64,000 nt of DNA from Liolophura sinensis (taxonomy: Eukaryota; Mollusca; Polyplacophora; Chitonida; Chitonidae), in contig NC_088304.1 in assembly GCF_032854445.1 (NCBI RefSeq), positions 34,386,551 to 34,450,550 on the forward strand, written 5' to 3'. A program made the translations under genes and the position numbers. Position 1 is the stretch's first letter, and each line of letters opens with the position of its first letter. Positions 25,544 to 32,133 of the stretch are shown here, one piece after another. The notes beneath the pieces were generated by a model that ran no database searches, was not told the origin of the DNA, and was given only the letters and a program-made list of their open reading frames with translations.

Positions 25544-28500
25544 TTAGGTTAGTACTTTGCCCCCGTCATGAATACGTTACCATAACGCTGGCCGCGCCAA
25601 AGGGTTTGAAAACACAGCCTCATTAGTGACAGGCAGAAGCGGTTTAAACTTAAGTTGTGTAGACCGGTCCCGTTTGGTTAATCTCACTGGTGAACGTGGA
25701 AAATCTACATGAGCTGAGTCCCACAGGTGAATATGGAAGCGTTTTCTCTGGTGACTTCTCAAATGTATGCTCACAAGTAAAACTTTTGTCTCTGATACTC
25801 TAATTCTTCCAAAATTTGCTACAGATATCAGTAGTGTTGAACGTTGAACATTACATGTTTTTACAAGGATTTTTGAAAAGTAAAGATATGAGTATGTTTT
25901 TCATTAGATGGTCTAACCATGTGAGAAGAAATTTTAGATGAAATACGGTAAGTTTAAAACTTCACAAGTGAGTATGAAACATTAGTATGTGATAAGTATT
26001 AATGTTAACTCACAAGTGAGTATGAGACATTTGTATGTGATTAGTATTAATGTTAACTCACAAGTGAGTATGAGACATTTGTATGTGATTAGTATTAATG
26101 TTAACTCACAGGTGAGTATGAGACATTTGTCTGTGATAAGTATTAATGTTAACTCACAGGTGAGTATGAGACATTTGTCTGTGATAAGTATTAATGTTAA
26201 CTCACAGGTGAGTATGAAACCCTCCCTCTAATGACTCCTACAGGTAAGCCAATATCTTAATGCTGACTCTCTGTCACACAGAGGAGTGGTTCACGTATCA
26301 TCTAAATTTCAAAATGGAATTTCTTTATCTTGCGAGCGTAACAGCGAATAAATGTGTATATTAACCTCATCACTGACAACTGTAACGCATTATATTCAGG
26401 CCCAAAAAAGTTGAGCGCACCATTCTAAAAATACCAAGCGAACTGCTTACGAATCAGTTGCAAAATGAGCGTGGCATAACATGAGCGTGGCATAACATGA
26501 GCGTGGCACAACATGAGCGTGGAATAACATCAATGTGGCATATAAACATCAGTTTGGCATAACATCAGCGTGGCGTATAAACATCAGCGTGGCGTAACAT
26601 CATTATTGCATGACGCTCATGGAAACATATAGTGAGATATATGCGTAACCATGGTACGTTCGTCTGGTGAAGCGTTGTGACAGTTTTGTACGACGGGATC
26701 CAGAACATCAGACAGTCTCAGAAGTTAGTTTTAATGTCAGCTTTGAATATAAAGCAAAGGTTTTCAAAGAAATTATAAAAAGACTTTAAAAATTGTACTT
26801 GTTGTTGGTGGAAGCACTTTGTCAGCATGGATTCGCCCTGCCACAAGAAGACACAATATATGTGCATACACCTGATCATTCCGCGTCATCATATGACTGA
26901 AAGTTTGTTAAGTTACGTGCCACATACATGCATACACCAGTTCCCTCTGTCCAATAAGTTTGTGTGACGTGCCACATACATGCATACGCCAGTTTCCTCT
27001 GTCCAGTGGGTTTGTGTGACGTGCCACATACATGTATACGCCAGTTCCCTCTGTCCAATGGGTTTGTGTGACGTGCCACATACATGTATACGCCAGATTC
27101 CTCTGTCCAATGGGTTTGTGTGACGTGCCACATACATGTATACGCCAGTTTGCTCTGTCCAATGAGTTTGTGTGAAGTGCCACATACATGTGTACACAAA
27201 TTCCCTCTGTCCAATGAGATTGTGTGACGTGCCACATACATGTATACACCAGTTTCCTTTGTCCAAAGGGTTTGTGTGACGTGCCACATATATGCATACA
27301 CCAATTCCCTCTGTCCAATGAGTTTGTGTGACGTGCCACATACATGTATACACCAATTCCCTCTGTCCAGTGAGTTTGTGTGACGCGCCACATACATGTA
27401 TACACCAATTCCCTCTGTCCAATGAGTTTGTTTGACGTGACACATACATGTATACGCCAATTCCCTCTGTCCAATGAGTTTGTTTGACGTGACACATACA
27501 TGTATACGCCAATTTCCTATGTCAAATGGGTTTGTGTGACGTGCCACATACATGTATACGCCAGTTTCCTCTGTCCAATGAGTTTGTGTGACGTGACACA
27601 TACATGTATACGCCAGTTTCCCCTGTCCAATGGGTTTGTGTGACGTGCCACATACATGTATACGCCAGTTTCCTCTGTCCAATGGGTTTGTGTGACGTGC
27701 CACATACATGTATACGCCAGTTTCCTCTGTCCAGTGGGTTTGTGTTGCTTGCCACATACATGTATACGCCAGTTTCCTTTGTCCAATAAGTTTGTGTGAC
27801 GTGCCTTATACATATATACACAAATTCTCTCTGTCCAGTGAGCTTGTGTGACGTGCCACATACATGTATACACCAATTCCCTCTGTCCAAGTAGTTTGTG
27901 TGACGTGCCACATACATGTATACGCCAGTTCCCTCTGTCCAGTGGGTTTGTGTGACGTGCCACATACATGTATACATCAATTCCCTCTATCCAATGAGTT
28001 TGTGTTGCTTGCCACATAGATGTATACACCAATTCTCTCTGTCCAATGAGTTTGTGTGACGTGCCACATACGTGTATACGCCAGTTCCCTCTGTCCAATG
28101 GGTTTGTGTGACGTGTCACATACATGTATACACCAATTTCCTCTGTCCAATGAGTTTGTGTGACGTGCCACATACATGTATACACCAATTCCCTCTGTCC
28201 AGTGAGTTTGTGTGACGTGGCACATACATGCATACACCAATTTCCTCTGTCCAATGAGTTTGTGTGACGTGCCACATACATGCATACACCAATTCCCTCT
28301 GTCCAATGGGTTTGTGTGACGTGCCACATACATGTGGACGCCAGTTTCCTCTGTCCAATGGGTATGTGTGACGTGCCTTATACATGTATACACCAATTCC
28401 TTCTGTGCAGTGGGTTTGTGTGACGTGCCACATACATGTATACACCAATTCCCTCTGTCCAATGAGTTTGTGTGACGTGCCATATACATGTATACACCAA

Positions 28501-31500
28501 TTCCCTCTGTCCAATGAGTTTGTGTGACGTGCCACATACATGTATACGCCAGTTTCCTTTGTCCAGTGGGTTTGTGTGACGTGCCACATACATGTATACG
28601 CCAGTTCCCTCTGTCCAATGAGTTTGTTTGACGTGACACATACATGTATACGCCAATTTCCTATGTCAAATGGGTTTGTGTGACGTGCCACATACATGTA
28701 TACGCCAGTTTCCTCTGTCCAATGAGTTTGTGTGACGTGACACATACATGTATACGCCAGTTTCCCCTGTCCAATGGGTTTGTGTGACGTGCCACATACA
28801 TGTATACACCAATTCCCTCTGTCCAGTGAGTTTGTGTGACGTGGCACATACATGCATACACCAATTTCCTCTGTCCAATGAGTTTGTGTGACGTGCCACA
28901 TACATGCATACACCAATTCCCTCTGTCCAGTGAGTTTGTTTGACGTGCCACATACATGTATACACCAATTTCCTCTGTCCAATGAGTTTGTGTGACGTGC
29001 CACATACATGCATACAGCAGTTCCCTCTGTCCAAGGAGTTTGTGTGACGTGCCACATACATGCATACGCCAATTCCCTCTGTCCAGTGAGTTTGTGTGAC
29101 GTGCCACATAAATGTATACACCATTTCCCTCTGTCCAATGAGTTTGTGTGACGCGCCACATACATATATACACCAATTCCCTCTGTCCAATGGGTTTGTG
29201 TTACGTGCCACATACATATATACGCCAGTTTTTTCTGCCCATTGGGTTTGTGTGACGTGCCACATACATGTATACGCCAGTTTTTTCTGTCCAATGGGTT
29301 TGTGTGACATGCCACATACATGTGGACGCCAGTTTCCTCTGTCCAATGGGTTTGTGTGACGTGCCTTTTACATGTATACACCATTTCCCTCTGTCCAATG
29401 AGTTTGTGTGACGCGCCACATACATATATACACCAATTCCCTCTGTCCAATGGGTTTGTGTTACGTGCCACATACATATATACGCCAGTTTTTTCTGCCC
29501 ATTGGGTTTGTGTGACGTGCCACATACATGTATACGCCAGTTTTTTCTGTCCAATGGGTTTGTGTGACATGCCACATACATGTGGACGCCAGTTTCCTCT
29601 GTCCAATGGGTTTGTGTGACGTGCCTTTTACATGTATACACCAATTCCCTCTGTCCAGTGGGTTTGTGTGACGTGCCACATACATGTATACGCCAATTCC
29701 CTCTGTCCAGTGGGTTTGTGTGACGTGCCACATACATGTATACACCAATTCCCTCTGTCTAAGTAGTTTGTGTGACGTGCCACATACATGTATACGGCAG
29801 TTTCCTTTGTCCAATGGGTTTGTGTGACGTGCCACATACATGTATACGCCAGTTCCCTCTGTCCAATGAGTTTGTTTGACGTGACACATACATGTATACG
29901 CCAATTTCCTCTGTCCATTGGATTTGTGTGACGTGCCACATACATGTATACGCCAGTTTCCTCTGTCCAGTGAGTTAGTGTGTCTTGACACATACATGTA
30001 TACGCCAGATTCCTCTGTCCAATGGGTTTGTGTGACGTGCCACATACATGTATACGCCAGTTTCCTCTGTCCAATGGGTTTGTGTGGACGTGCCACATAC
30101 ATGTATACGCCAGTTTCCTCTGTCCAGTGGGTTTGTGTTGCTTGCCACATACATGTATACGCCAGTTTCCTTTGTCCAATAAGTTTGTGTGACGTGCCTT
30201 ATACATGTATACACAAATTCTCTCTGTCCAATGAGCTTGTGTGACGTGCCACATACATGTATACACAAATTCCCTCTGTTCAAGTAGTTTGTGTGACGTG
30301 CCACATACATGTATACGCCCAGTTCCCCTCTGTCCAATGGGTTTTGTGTGACGTGCCACATACATGTATACACCAATTCCCTCTAACCAATGAGTTTGTG
30401 TTGCTTGCCACATACATGTATACACCAATTTCCTCTGTCCATTGGATTTGTGTGACGTGCCACATACATGTATAAAGCCAGTTTTCCTCTGTCCAATGAG
30501 TTAGTGTGACGTGACACATACATGTATACGCCAGATTCCTCTGTCCAATGGGTTTGTGTGACGTGCCACATACATGTATACGCCAGTTTCCTCTGTCCAA
30601 TGGGTTTGTGTGACGTGCCACATACATGTATACGCCAGTTTCCTCTGTCCAGTGGGTTTGTGTTGCTTGCCACATACATGTATACGCCAGTTTCCTTTGT
30701 CCAATGAGTTTGTGTGACGTGCCTTATACATGTATACACAAATTCTCCTCTGTCCAATGAGCTTGTGTGACGTGCCACATACATGTATACACAAATTCCC
30801 TCTGTTCAAGTAGTTTGTGTTGACGTGCCACATACATGTATACGCCAGTTCCCTCTGTCCAATGGGTTTGTGTGACGTGCCACAAACATGTATACACCAA
30901 TTCTCTCTAACCAATGAGTTTGTGTTGCTTGCACATACATGTATAGCACCAATTCCCTCTGTCCAATGAGTTTGTGTGACGTGCCACATACATGTATACG
31001 CCAGTTCCCTCTGTCCAATGGGCTTGTGTGACGTGTCACATACATGTATACACCAATTTCCTCTGTCCAATGAGTTTGGTGTGACGTGCCACATACATGT
31101 ATACACCAATTCCCTCTGTCCAGTGAGTTTGTGTGACGTGGCACATACATGCATACACCAATTCCCCTCTGTCCAATGAGTTTGTGTGACGTGCCACATA
31201 ACATGCATACACCAATTCCCTCTGTCCAGTGAGTTTGTGTGACGTGCCACATACATGTATACACCAATTTCCTCTGTCCAATGAGTTTGTGTGAACGTGC
31301 CACATACATGCATACACCAATTCCCTCTTTCCAATGAGTTTGTGTGACGTGCCACATACATGTATACACCAATTTCCTCTGTCCAATGAGTTTTTGTAAC
31401 GTGCCATATACACATGTATACGCCAGTTCCCTCACTCCAAGGGCTTTCTGTTTAAAGGGAATATCCGCCGTAAACAAATGTGCCCTACAAGTCAGCTACG

Positions 31501-32133
31501 GCCATGGGCTGGCCAACTTCACCGGATACATCGATGAGGTAAGATGAACAAGCTTAATCTCATTGAACATGACCTTTTGACACTATGCCCTGATTTGAAT
31601 ATGCACAATTACCCCAGCCTTTTAGTGAGATTCTGTAGACCACAGTCATGGGCCTTAGTCAAGGGAGATAATCCATAAGTGAAATTGTGAGTTTTAACCA
31701 CGGGCAACAACTCTACCACATTCCCTTTAACCTTGGCCATTTTGTCATTATACAGATATTGAAGGTTGATTTCATAAACTGTAAGATTCTACTTTCTTTC
31801 CATATCTTTCCGGGGGATTTGGATCATGGTAGTTGGTTTCCCTCGAGCTCTGTCGACCGCCGTAATGATGTCCGCCGTCATAACATTGAAACAATCTTGA
31901 ATATGGTGTAAAATTCCTACCAAATGAATAATGAATAAAAAAAGTAACTAAATGTGTTGTTGATGACTTTTACGTCAAAAAATTAGTAAAGAAAGAGTTT
32001 GAGGGCATTTAAATTGCATAAAGAACCATGAATTGTTGATATGGGTTGAAAGTTATGTCCTAAACGTTTATTTTTGGTTTTATTTTTATACTTGCAGCTT
32101 TATATCTACTTCTGTATACCGGAGGATTTCTAG
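11530..32133 (+). CDS. Pif/BMSP-like secreted matrix protein (VWA - mucin - 3 chitin-binding - LamG-like), 9 exons recognised
   Basis: Exons seen: 11530-11648, 15894-16457, 17143-21420, 22651-22839, 23913-24059, 24586-24962, 25363-25468, 31458-31538 and 32098-32133 (TAG), together about 1,965 codons. Order of domains: hydrophobic signal peptide, VWA with complete MIDAS, about 1,350 residues of Thr/Ser/Pro mucin with two internal repeat arrays, a canonical six-Cys peritrophin-A (CBM14) module, two more Cys-rich chitin-binding-like modules, and a LamG-like domain. Known family: mollusc Pif and BMSP shell-matrix proteins combine signal peptide, VWA, peritrophin-A and LamG-like domains and act in chitin/carbonate organisation of the shell. 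The role here is inferred from that layout. The initiator Met lies in an unidentified upstream exon, because the reading frame hits TAG at 11489 without an ATG. There is no acidic Pif80-like region after the LamG domain. Introns after exons 1-5 are phase 1. One apparent single-base loss near the start of exon 8 breaks the joined frame (see findings). Confidence 0.85.
12000..12195 (+). repeat. Dispersed repeat, family 3 (long copy)
   Basis: It starts at GGGGGCGTGTAA, passes through a TAACTGAGG-like block and the core ACGTGTGACGAATTTGCCAG, then GTCGTCGCTGCTCTGGCTTT. The order of blocks is the same as in the copies at about 13400, 14025 and, reversed, 23085. Confidence 0.75.
12590..12745 (+). 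repeat. Dispersed repeat, family 5 (copy without MITE)
   Basis: It shares GTTTAAACTTT-TACACTGATTC, then ACCAACAAAATTTGA and GCTTTTTAAGC, with 51985-52400. At the latter locus a 260 bp MITE interrupts the sequence. This copy therefore serves as an empty-site reference. Confidence 0.7.
12852..12965. repeat. 24 bp tandem repeat (4-5 degenerate units)
   Basis: Units resemble TGAATGCAGCCAATGTCGTT plus TGAG, with substitutions in each copy. Short and diverged; no coding role is apparent. Confidence 0.75.
13400..13565 (+). repeat. Dispersed repeat, family 3
   Basis: Blocks AGGGGGCATGTAATT, TATGTGTGACTATTTGCCAG and GTCGCTACTCTTGTTTTACT appear in the same order as in the 12.0 kb copy. Confidence 0.7.
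13742..14015 (-). mobile_element. Full-length tRNA-derived SINE
   Basis: The reverse complement of the element at 10637-10906. The (ATTT)n end is at 13745-13770, the conserved 3' block at 13775-13830, and the head with B-box-like GGACTTGAACTC and A-box-like CCAACTGAGCCACGG near 13925 and 13998. A poly-A/G stretch (13699-13735) lies next to the tail side. No clear target duplication was seen. Confidence 0.92.
14025..14180 (+). repeat. Dispersed repeat, family 3
   Basis: TTAGGGGCGTGTAATTTGCT, then TTGTGACCATTTGCCATATG and GTCGTCACTGCTCTAGCTTT. It abuts the head of the minus-strand SINE that ends at 14015. Confidence 0.7.
14500..14640 (-). repeat. Dispersed repeat, family 3, inverted
   Basis: GGCAAATGGTCACTCGTTAC followed by GGTGAAATACGGCCTCTTGTC is the reverse complement of the family core and its upstream block. 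It faces the plus-strand copy ending at about 14180, so the two could form a diverged inverted repeat. Confidence 0.7.
14712..14766 (-). mobile_element. SINE 3' fragment
   Basis: GGTACTCAAGAATTTTCC and GGCAGCCAGCTTTATGG match the reversed 3' part of the tRNA-derived SINE. Only about 55 bp remain. Confidence 0.65.
14826..14975 (+). mobile_element. tRNA-derived SINE, 5'-truncated
   Basis: It runs from TACGTGGGAAGGTCTTGCAG to TAAAACACCAATCAAATAAA and lacks the tRNA-like head. It lies in inverted orientation to the fragment just upstream. Confidence 0.88.
15195..15600 (-). repeat. Dispersed repeat, family 3, interrupted by a SINE
   Basis: The left half (AGTGTAAAACCAGAGCAG, then GGTGAAATATAGCCGCATG) continues after the SINE at 15521 (CCTCAGTTAATGTATATTCT, TAGTAGCAAATTATCCGC). 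Removing the SINE and one copy of the target repeat restores the order seen in the intact copy at 23085-23275. This fixes the relative age: family 3 first, then the SINE. Confidence 0.8.
15290..15508 (-). mobile_element. tRNA-derived SINE with 12 bp target-site duplication
   Basis: A reversed SINE with its 3' block at 15305-15360 and head near 15425-15505; it has an internal deletion relative to the 270 bp element. Perfect direct repeats CATGTCAATTTA lie at 15278-15289 and 15509-15520. Confidence 0.93.
15894..16457 (+). CDS. Pif-like gene, exon 2: VWA domain
   Basis: A whole von Willebrand factor A domain in one phase 1-1 exon of 188 codons; acceptor TTTTCTTGCAG, donor CCG|GTAAG. The MIDAS metal site is complete: DVSDS near the start (D-x-S-x-S), Thr in EGTNTAAGL, and Asp in LLMTDGGSW. 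The remaining core, FRVGVVTFSSDV and ITLATVAVGC, is typical. VWA domains of shell-matrix proteins are thought to support protein-protein and cation-dependent contacts in the matrix. Confidence 0.93.
16458..17142 (+). other. Intron 2 of the Pif-like gene
   Basis: Occupied largely by MITE copy 2. The rest (16774-17130) has no recognised feature beyond the acceptor of exon 3. Confidence 0.7.
16518..16773. mobile_element. Palindromic MITE, copy 2
   Basis: The left end is diverged (AAAAAATTAAAGTATAAATT then TTAACAG). The right end is well kept (CTAAAATTAACAGATTAATT, ending AGTGTA). Internal blocks GAGTGATGCTAGAA and CTAGCATCACTCAG are themselves inverted repeats. It sits inside intron 2, 60 bp after exon 2. 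Confidence 0.88.
17143..21420 (+). CDS. Pif-like gene, exon 3: giant mucin region plus first chitin-binding domain
   Basis: A single exon of 4,278 bp, phase 1-1; acceptor TTTCATTTTCAG, donor CAGAG|GTAGG. It encodes about 1,350 residues dominated by Thr, Ser, Pro, Ala and Val with no Cys until the end, a composition expected for dense O-glycosylation. Two tandem arrays lie within it: ten 29-residue units (about 18559-19430) and 13-14 units of about 12 residues (about 19906-20310). Scattered NITG, NITA and NVTG sequons could be N-glycosylated. The last roughly 65 residues form a six-Cys peritrophin-A module (LCDGC...CDWYIQC...CPLGLFWSQNDVTC...VDCP). The long antisense open frames here are shadows. 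Confidence 0.9.
18559..19430 (+). repeat. 87 bp coding minisatellite (10 units of 29 residues)
   Basis: Units read PTPLPTNQTPGIVTP plus SPAPASTPSTAPTA with small changes (NQT/IQT, SPAP/LPTP, GIV/GMV). The variants recur in an alternating pattern, so pairs of units form a 58-residue higher-order repeat in the second half. The unit length preserves the frame, as expected for a coding array growing by unequal exchange. Half of the units carry an NQT sequon followed by Pro, a poor N-glycosylation site. Confidence 0.95.
19906..20310 (+). repeat. 36 bp coding repeat (12-residue units)
   Basis: Units resemble VSTPGIATPVPT with drift (VITPGIATSVPS, ASTPVTATSVPT and others), about 13-14 copies, all in frame within the mucin exon. 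This array is more diverged than the 29-residue array and probably older. Confidence 0.9.
21421..22650 (+). other. Intron 3 of the Pif-like gene
   Basis: It contains a 48 bp reversed SINE scrap at about 21645-21692 (CATACTCAAGAATATTTCAC) and MITE copy 3. No additional exon was recognised. Confidence 0.65.
22050..22314. mobile_element. Palindromic MITE, copy 3 (best-preserved ends)
   Basis: About 265 bp. The left end TACACTCAAAAAATTAATCT and the right end AGATTAATTTCTTGAGTGTA are near-perfect inverted repeats extending about 40 bp inward (GTTAATTTTAACAGA). A second nested inverted pair lies further in. There is no coding capacity. The ends TA...TA could be a TA target duplication or part of the terminal repeat. 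Confidence 0.92.
22651..22839 (+). CDS. Pif-like gene, exon 4: second chitin-binding-like domain
   Basis: Phase 1-1, 63 codons; acceptor CTTTTCCCAAG, donor ACC|GTACGT. It encodes CRVVRDGLIADVRDC, then FWTCREGFTFQANCCPENN, then GQCQAGGGCATNC. The Cys pattern and the aromatic FWTC position are those of a peritrophin-A-like module, with extra Cys near the end. It directly follows the canonical module of exon 3, giving a tandem chitin-binding block as in Pif. Confidence 0.85.
23085..23275 (-). repeat. Dispersed repeat, family 3, inverted (most complete copy)
   Basis: It runs AGAGTAAAACCAGAGCAGCG, CAGATGGTCACACGTAACAG, CTTGTCGGTTTATCTCAGTT, then TAGTAGCAAATTACTCGCCC. About 190 bp, non-coding, inside intron 4 of the Pif-like gene. 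It is the best template for the family consensus. Confidence 0.8.
23384..23490. repeat. 35 bp tandem repeat, 3 copies
   Basis: GGGACCAGGTCTCGGTGATG followed by CTTTGTCCACCAGC, repeated three times with two or three substitutions. In intron 4. Confidence 0.95.
23913..24059 (+). CDS. Pif-like gene, exon 5: third chitin-binding-like domain
   Basis: Phase 1-1, 49 codons; acceptor TTCGGCTTTCAG, donor GACT|GTAAGT. It encodes CNKLPHD...MYYEDTF, then GRIERKCPPGVAFDNTTCEC. The GR-x-x-x-x-CPPG-x-x-FD-x-x-TC-x-C motif is the C-terminal half of a peritrophin-A-type module, and the N-terminal half is short. It matches the layout ahead of the LamG-like domain in Pif-type proteins (family knowledge, not aligned here). 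Confidence 0.82.
24586..24962 (+). CDS. Pif-like gene, exon 6: LamG-like domain, N-terminal part
   Basis: The acceptor is a T-rich tract ending TTTTTTAG. The exon starts in phase 1 and ends in phase 0 at CGT|GTACGT. It encodes CKPELYLPFDGNFRDRANNN, then GQAALFTGDDRLSIWRFSNA, FRFLPL, LITNSDCGKKATIEISL and VTGLIDTAD. The 'LPFDGN...D' opening, the 'G-x-A-L-x-F' strand and the NSDCG turn are typical of concanavalin/LamG-like domains at the C-terminus of Pif-type proteins. Reading through the donor gives a TGA nine bases later. Confidence 0.85.
25020..25196 (+). mobile_element. tRNA-derived SINE, 5'-truncated
   Basis: GCAACCTGCAGATGGTCGTG, TTTCCTCCCACCATAATGCT, and an A-rich AAATAAATAAAT tail. 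It lies in intron 6 of the Pif-like gene, between the two LamG exons. Confidence 0.88.
25363..25468 (+). CDS. Pif-like gene, exon 7: LamG-like domain, middle part
   Basis: Acceptor TTCATGTGCAG, very strong donor ACAG|GTAAGTG. In phase 0 it encodes PDGWIDVTYLYNRTQLALEA, then KPAGGPEPLRLLGVT. The DGW-x-DV-x-Y strand followed by a short turn is the expected continuation of a LamG-like fold. It ends in phase 1. Confidence 0.85.
25965..26222. repeat. 48 bp tandem repeat carrying splice-site-like sequence
   Basis: Five to six units of GATAAGTATTAATGTTAACT + CACAGGTGAGTATGAGACAT. Each includes a short palindrome ACTCAC-(AA/AG)-GTGAGT. The last three units have CACAG|GTGAGT, a perfect-looking 5' splice donor that also ends in AG. 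The array starts about 500 bp after exon 7. Confidence 0.93.
26462..26612. repeat. 16-19 bp tandem repeat
   Basis: Units GAGCGTGGCATAACAT and CAGCGTGGCGTATAAACAT, about nine in all, becoming more diverged to the right. Confidence 0.9.
26770..26925 (+). mobile_element. Dispersed SINE-like repeat, family 2 (partial)
   Basis: GTACTTGTTGTTGG, CACAAGAAGACACAATATAT, and ATATGACTGAAAGTTTGTTA match the copy at 3640-3950. Its tail runs straight into the first unit of the 52 bp array. Confidence 0.7.
26925..31435. repeat. 52 bp minisatellite, about 86 copies (4.5 kb)
   Basis: The unit is approximately GACGTGCCACATACATGTAT + ACGCCAGTTTCCTCTGTCCA + ATGGGTTTGTGT. Variation is concentrated at a few positions (CCAGTTTCC/CCAATTCCC, GGG/GAG, TGTATAC/TGCATAC). 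Blocks of units are duplicated, for example 29110-29369 repeats at 29370-29629 (260 bp, five units). Because 52 is not a multiple of three and the minus strand lacks stops, all three minus frames stay open over hundreds of codons and give the same 52-residue pattern in rotation. This is not evidence of a gene. From about 30.07 kb onward many single-base insertions or deletions appear. Confidence 0.97.
31458..31538 (+). CDS. Pif-like gene, exon 8: LamG-like domain, end (apparent 1-base frame problem)
   Basis: It encodes ISAVNKCALQVSYGHGLANF followed by TGYIDE, the conserved last strands of the domain; donor GATGAG|GTAAG. The only visible acceptor (TTTAAAG, 31457) would join exon 7 in phase 1 and put the conserved residues one base out of frame. 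In that phase the first residues read G-N-I, which suits the family, and the frame must then shift to give the conserved part. A lost base near 31462-31466 is the simplest reading. The exon lies immediately after the 52 bp array. Confidence 0.7.
31815..31945 (+). mobile_element. tRNA-derived SINE, old truncated copy
   Basis: Diverged matches to the SINE body and tail: GTTGGTTTCCCTCGAGCTCT, GTCCGCCGTCATAACATTGA, GTGTAAAATTCCTACCAAAT. In the last intron of the Pif-like gene. Confidence 0.7.
32098..32133 (+). CDS. Pif-like gene, last coding exon
   Basis: Acceptor TTTATACTTGCAG. In phase 0 it encodes LYIYFCIPEDF and a TAG stop. Joined to exon 8 it gives YIDE-LYIYFCIPEDF, the usual ending of this LamG-like domain, with a final Cys. 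A candidate poly(A) signal AATAAA follows at 32621-32626. Confidence 0.8.
   Translation, partial: LYIYFCIPEDF

Larger units (their letters stand above)
25469..31457 (+). other. Intron 7 of the Pif-like gene (about 6 kb), mostly tandem repeats
   Basis: It contains an (ATTT)n run at 25498-25545, a 48 bp repeat, a 16 bp repeat, a family 2 SINE-like element and a 4.5 kb array of 52 bp units, listed separately. Stretches 25546-25950 and 26244-26460 have no recognised feature. Confidence 0.6.

Noticed and set aside
28116-29606. 496-codon minus-strand frame and its overlapping neighbours
   Set aside because: They are translations of the 52 bp minisatellite, equivalent in all three frames, with no start context, splice pattern or domain.
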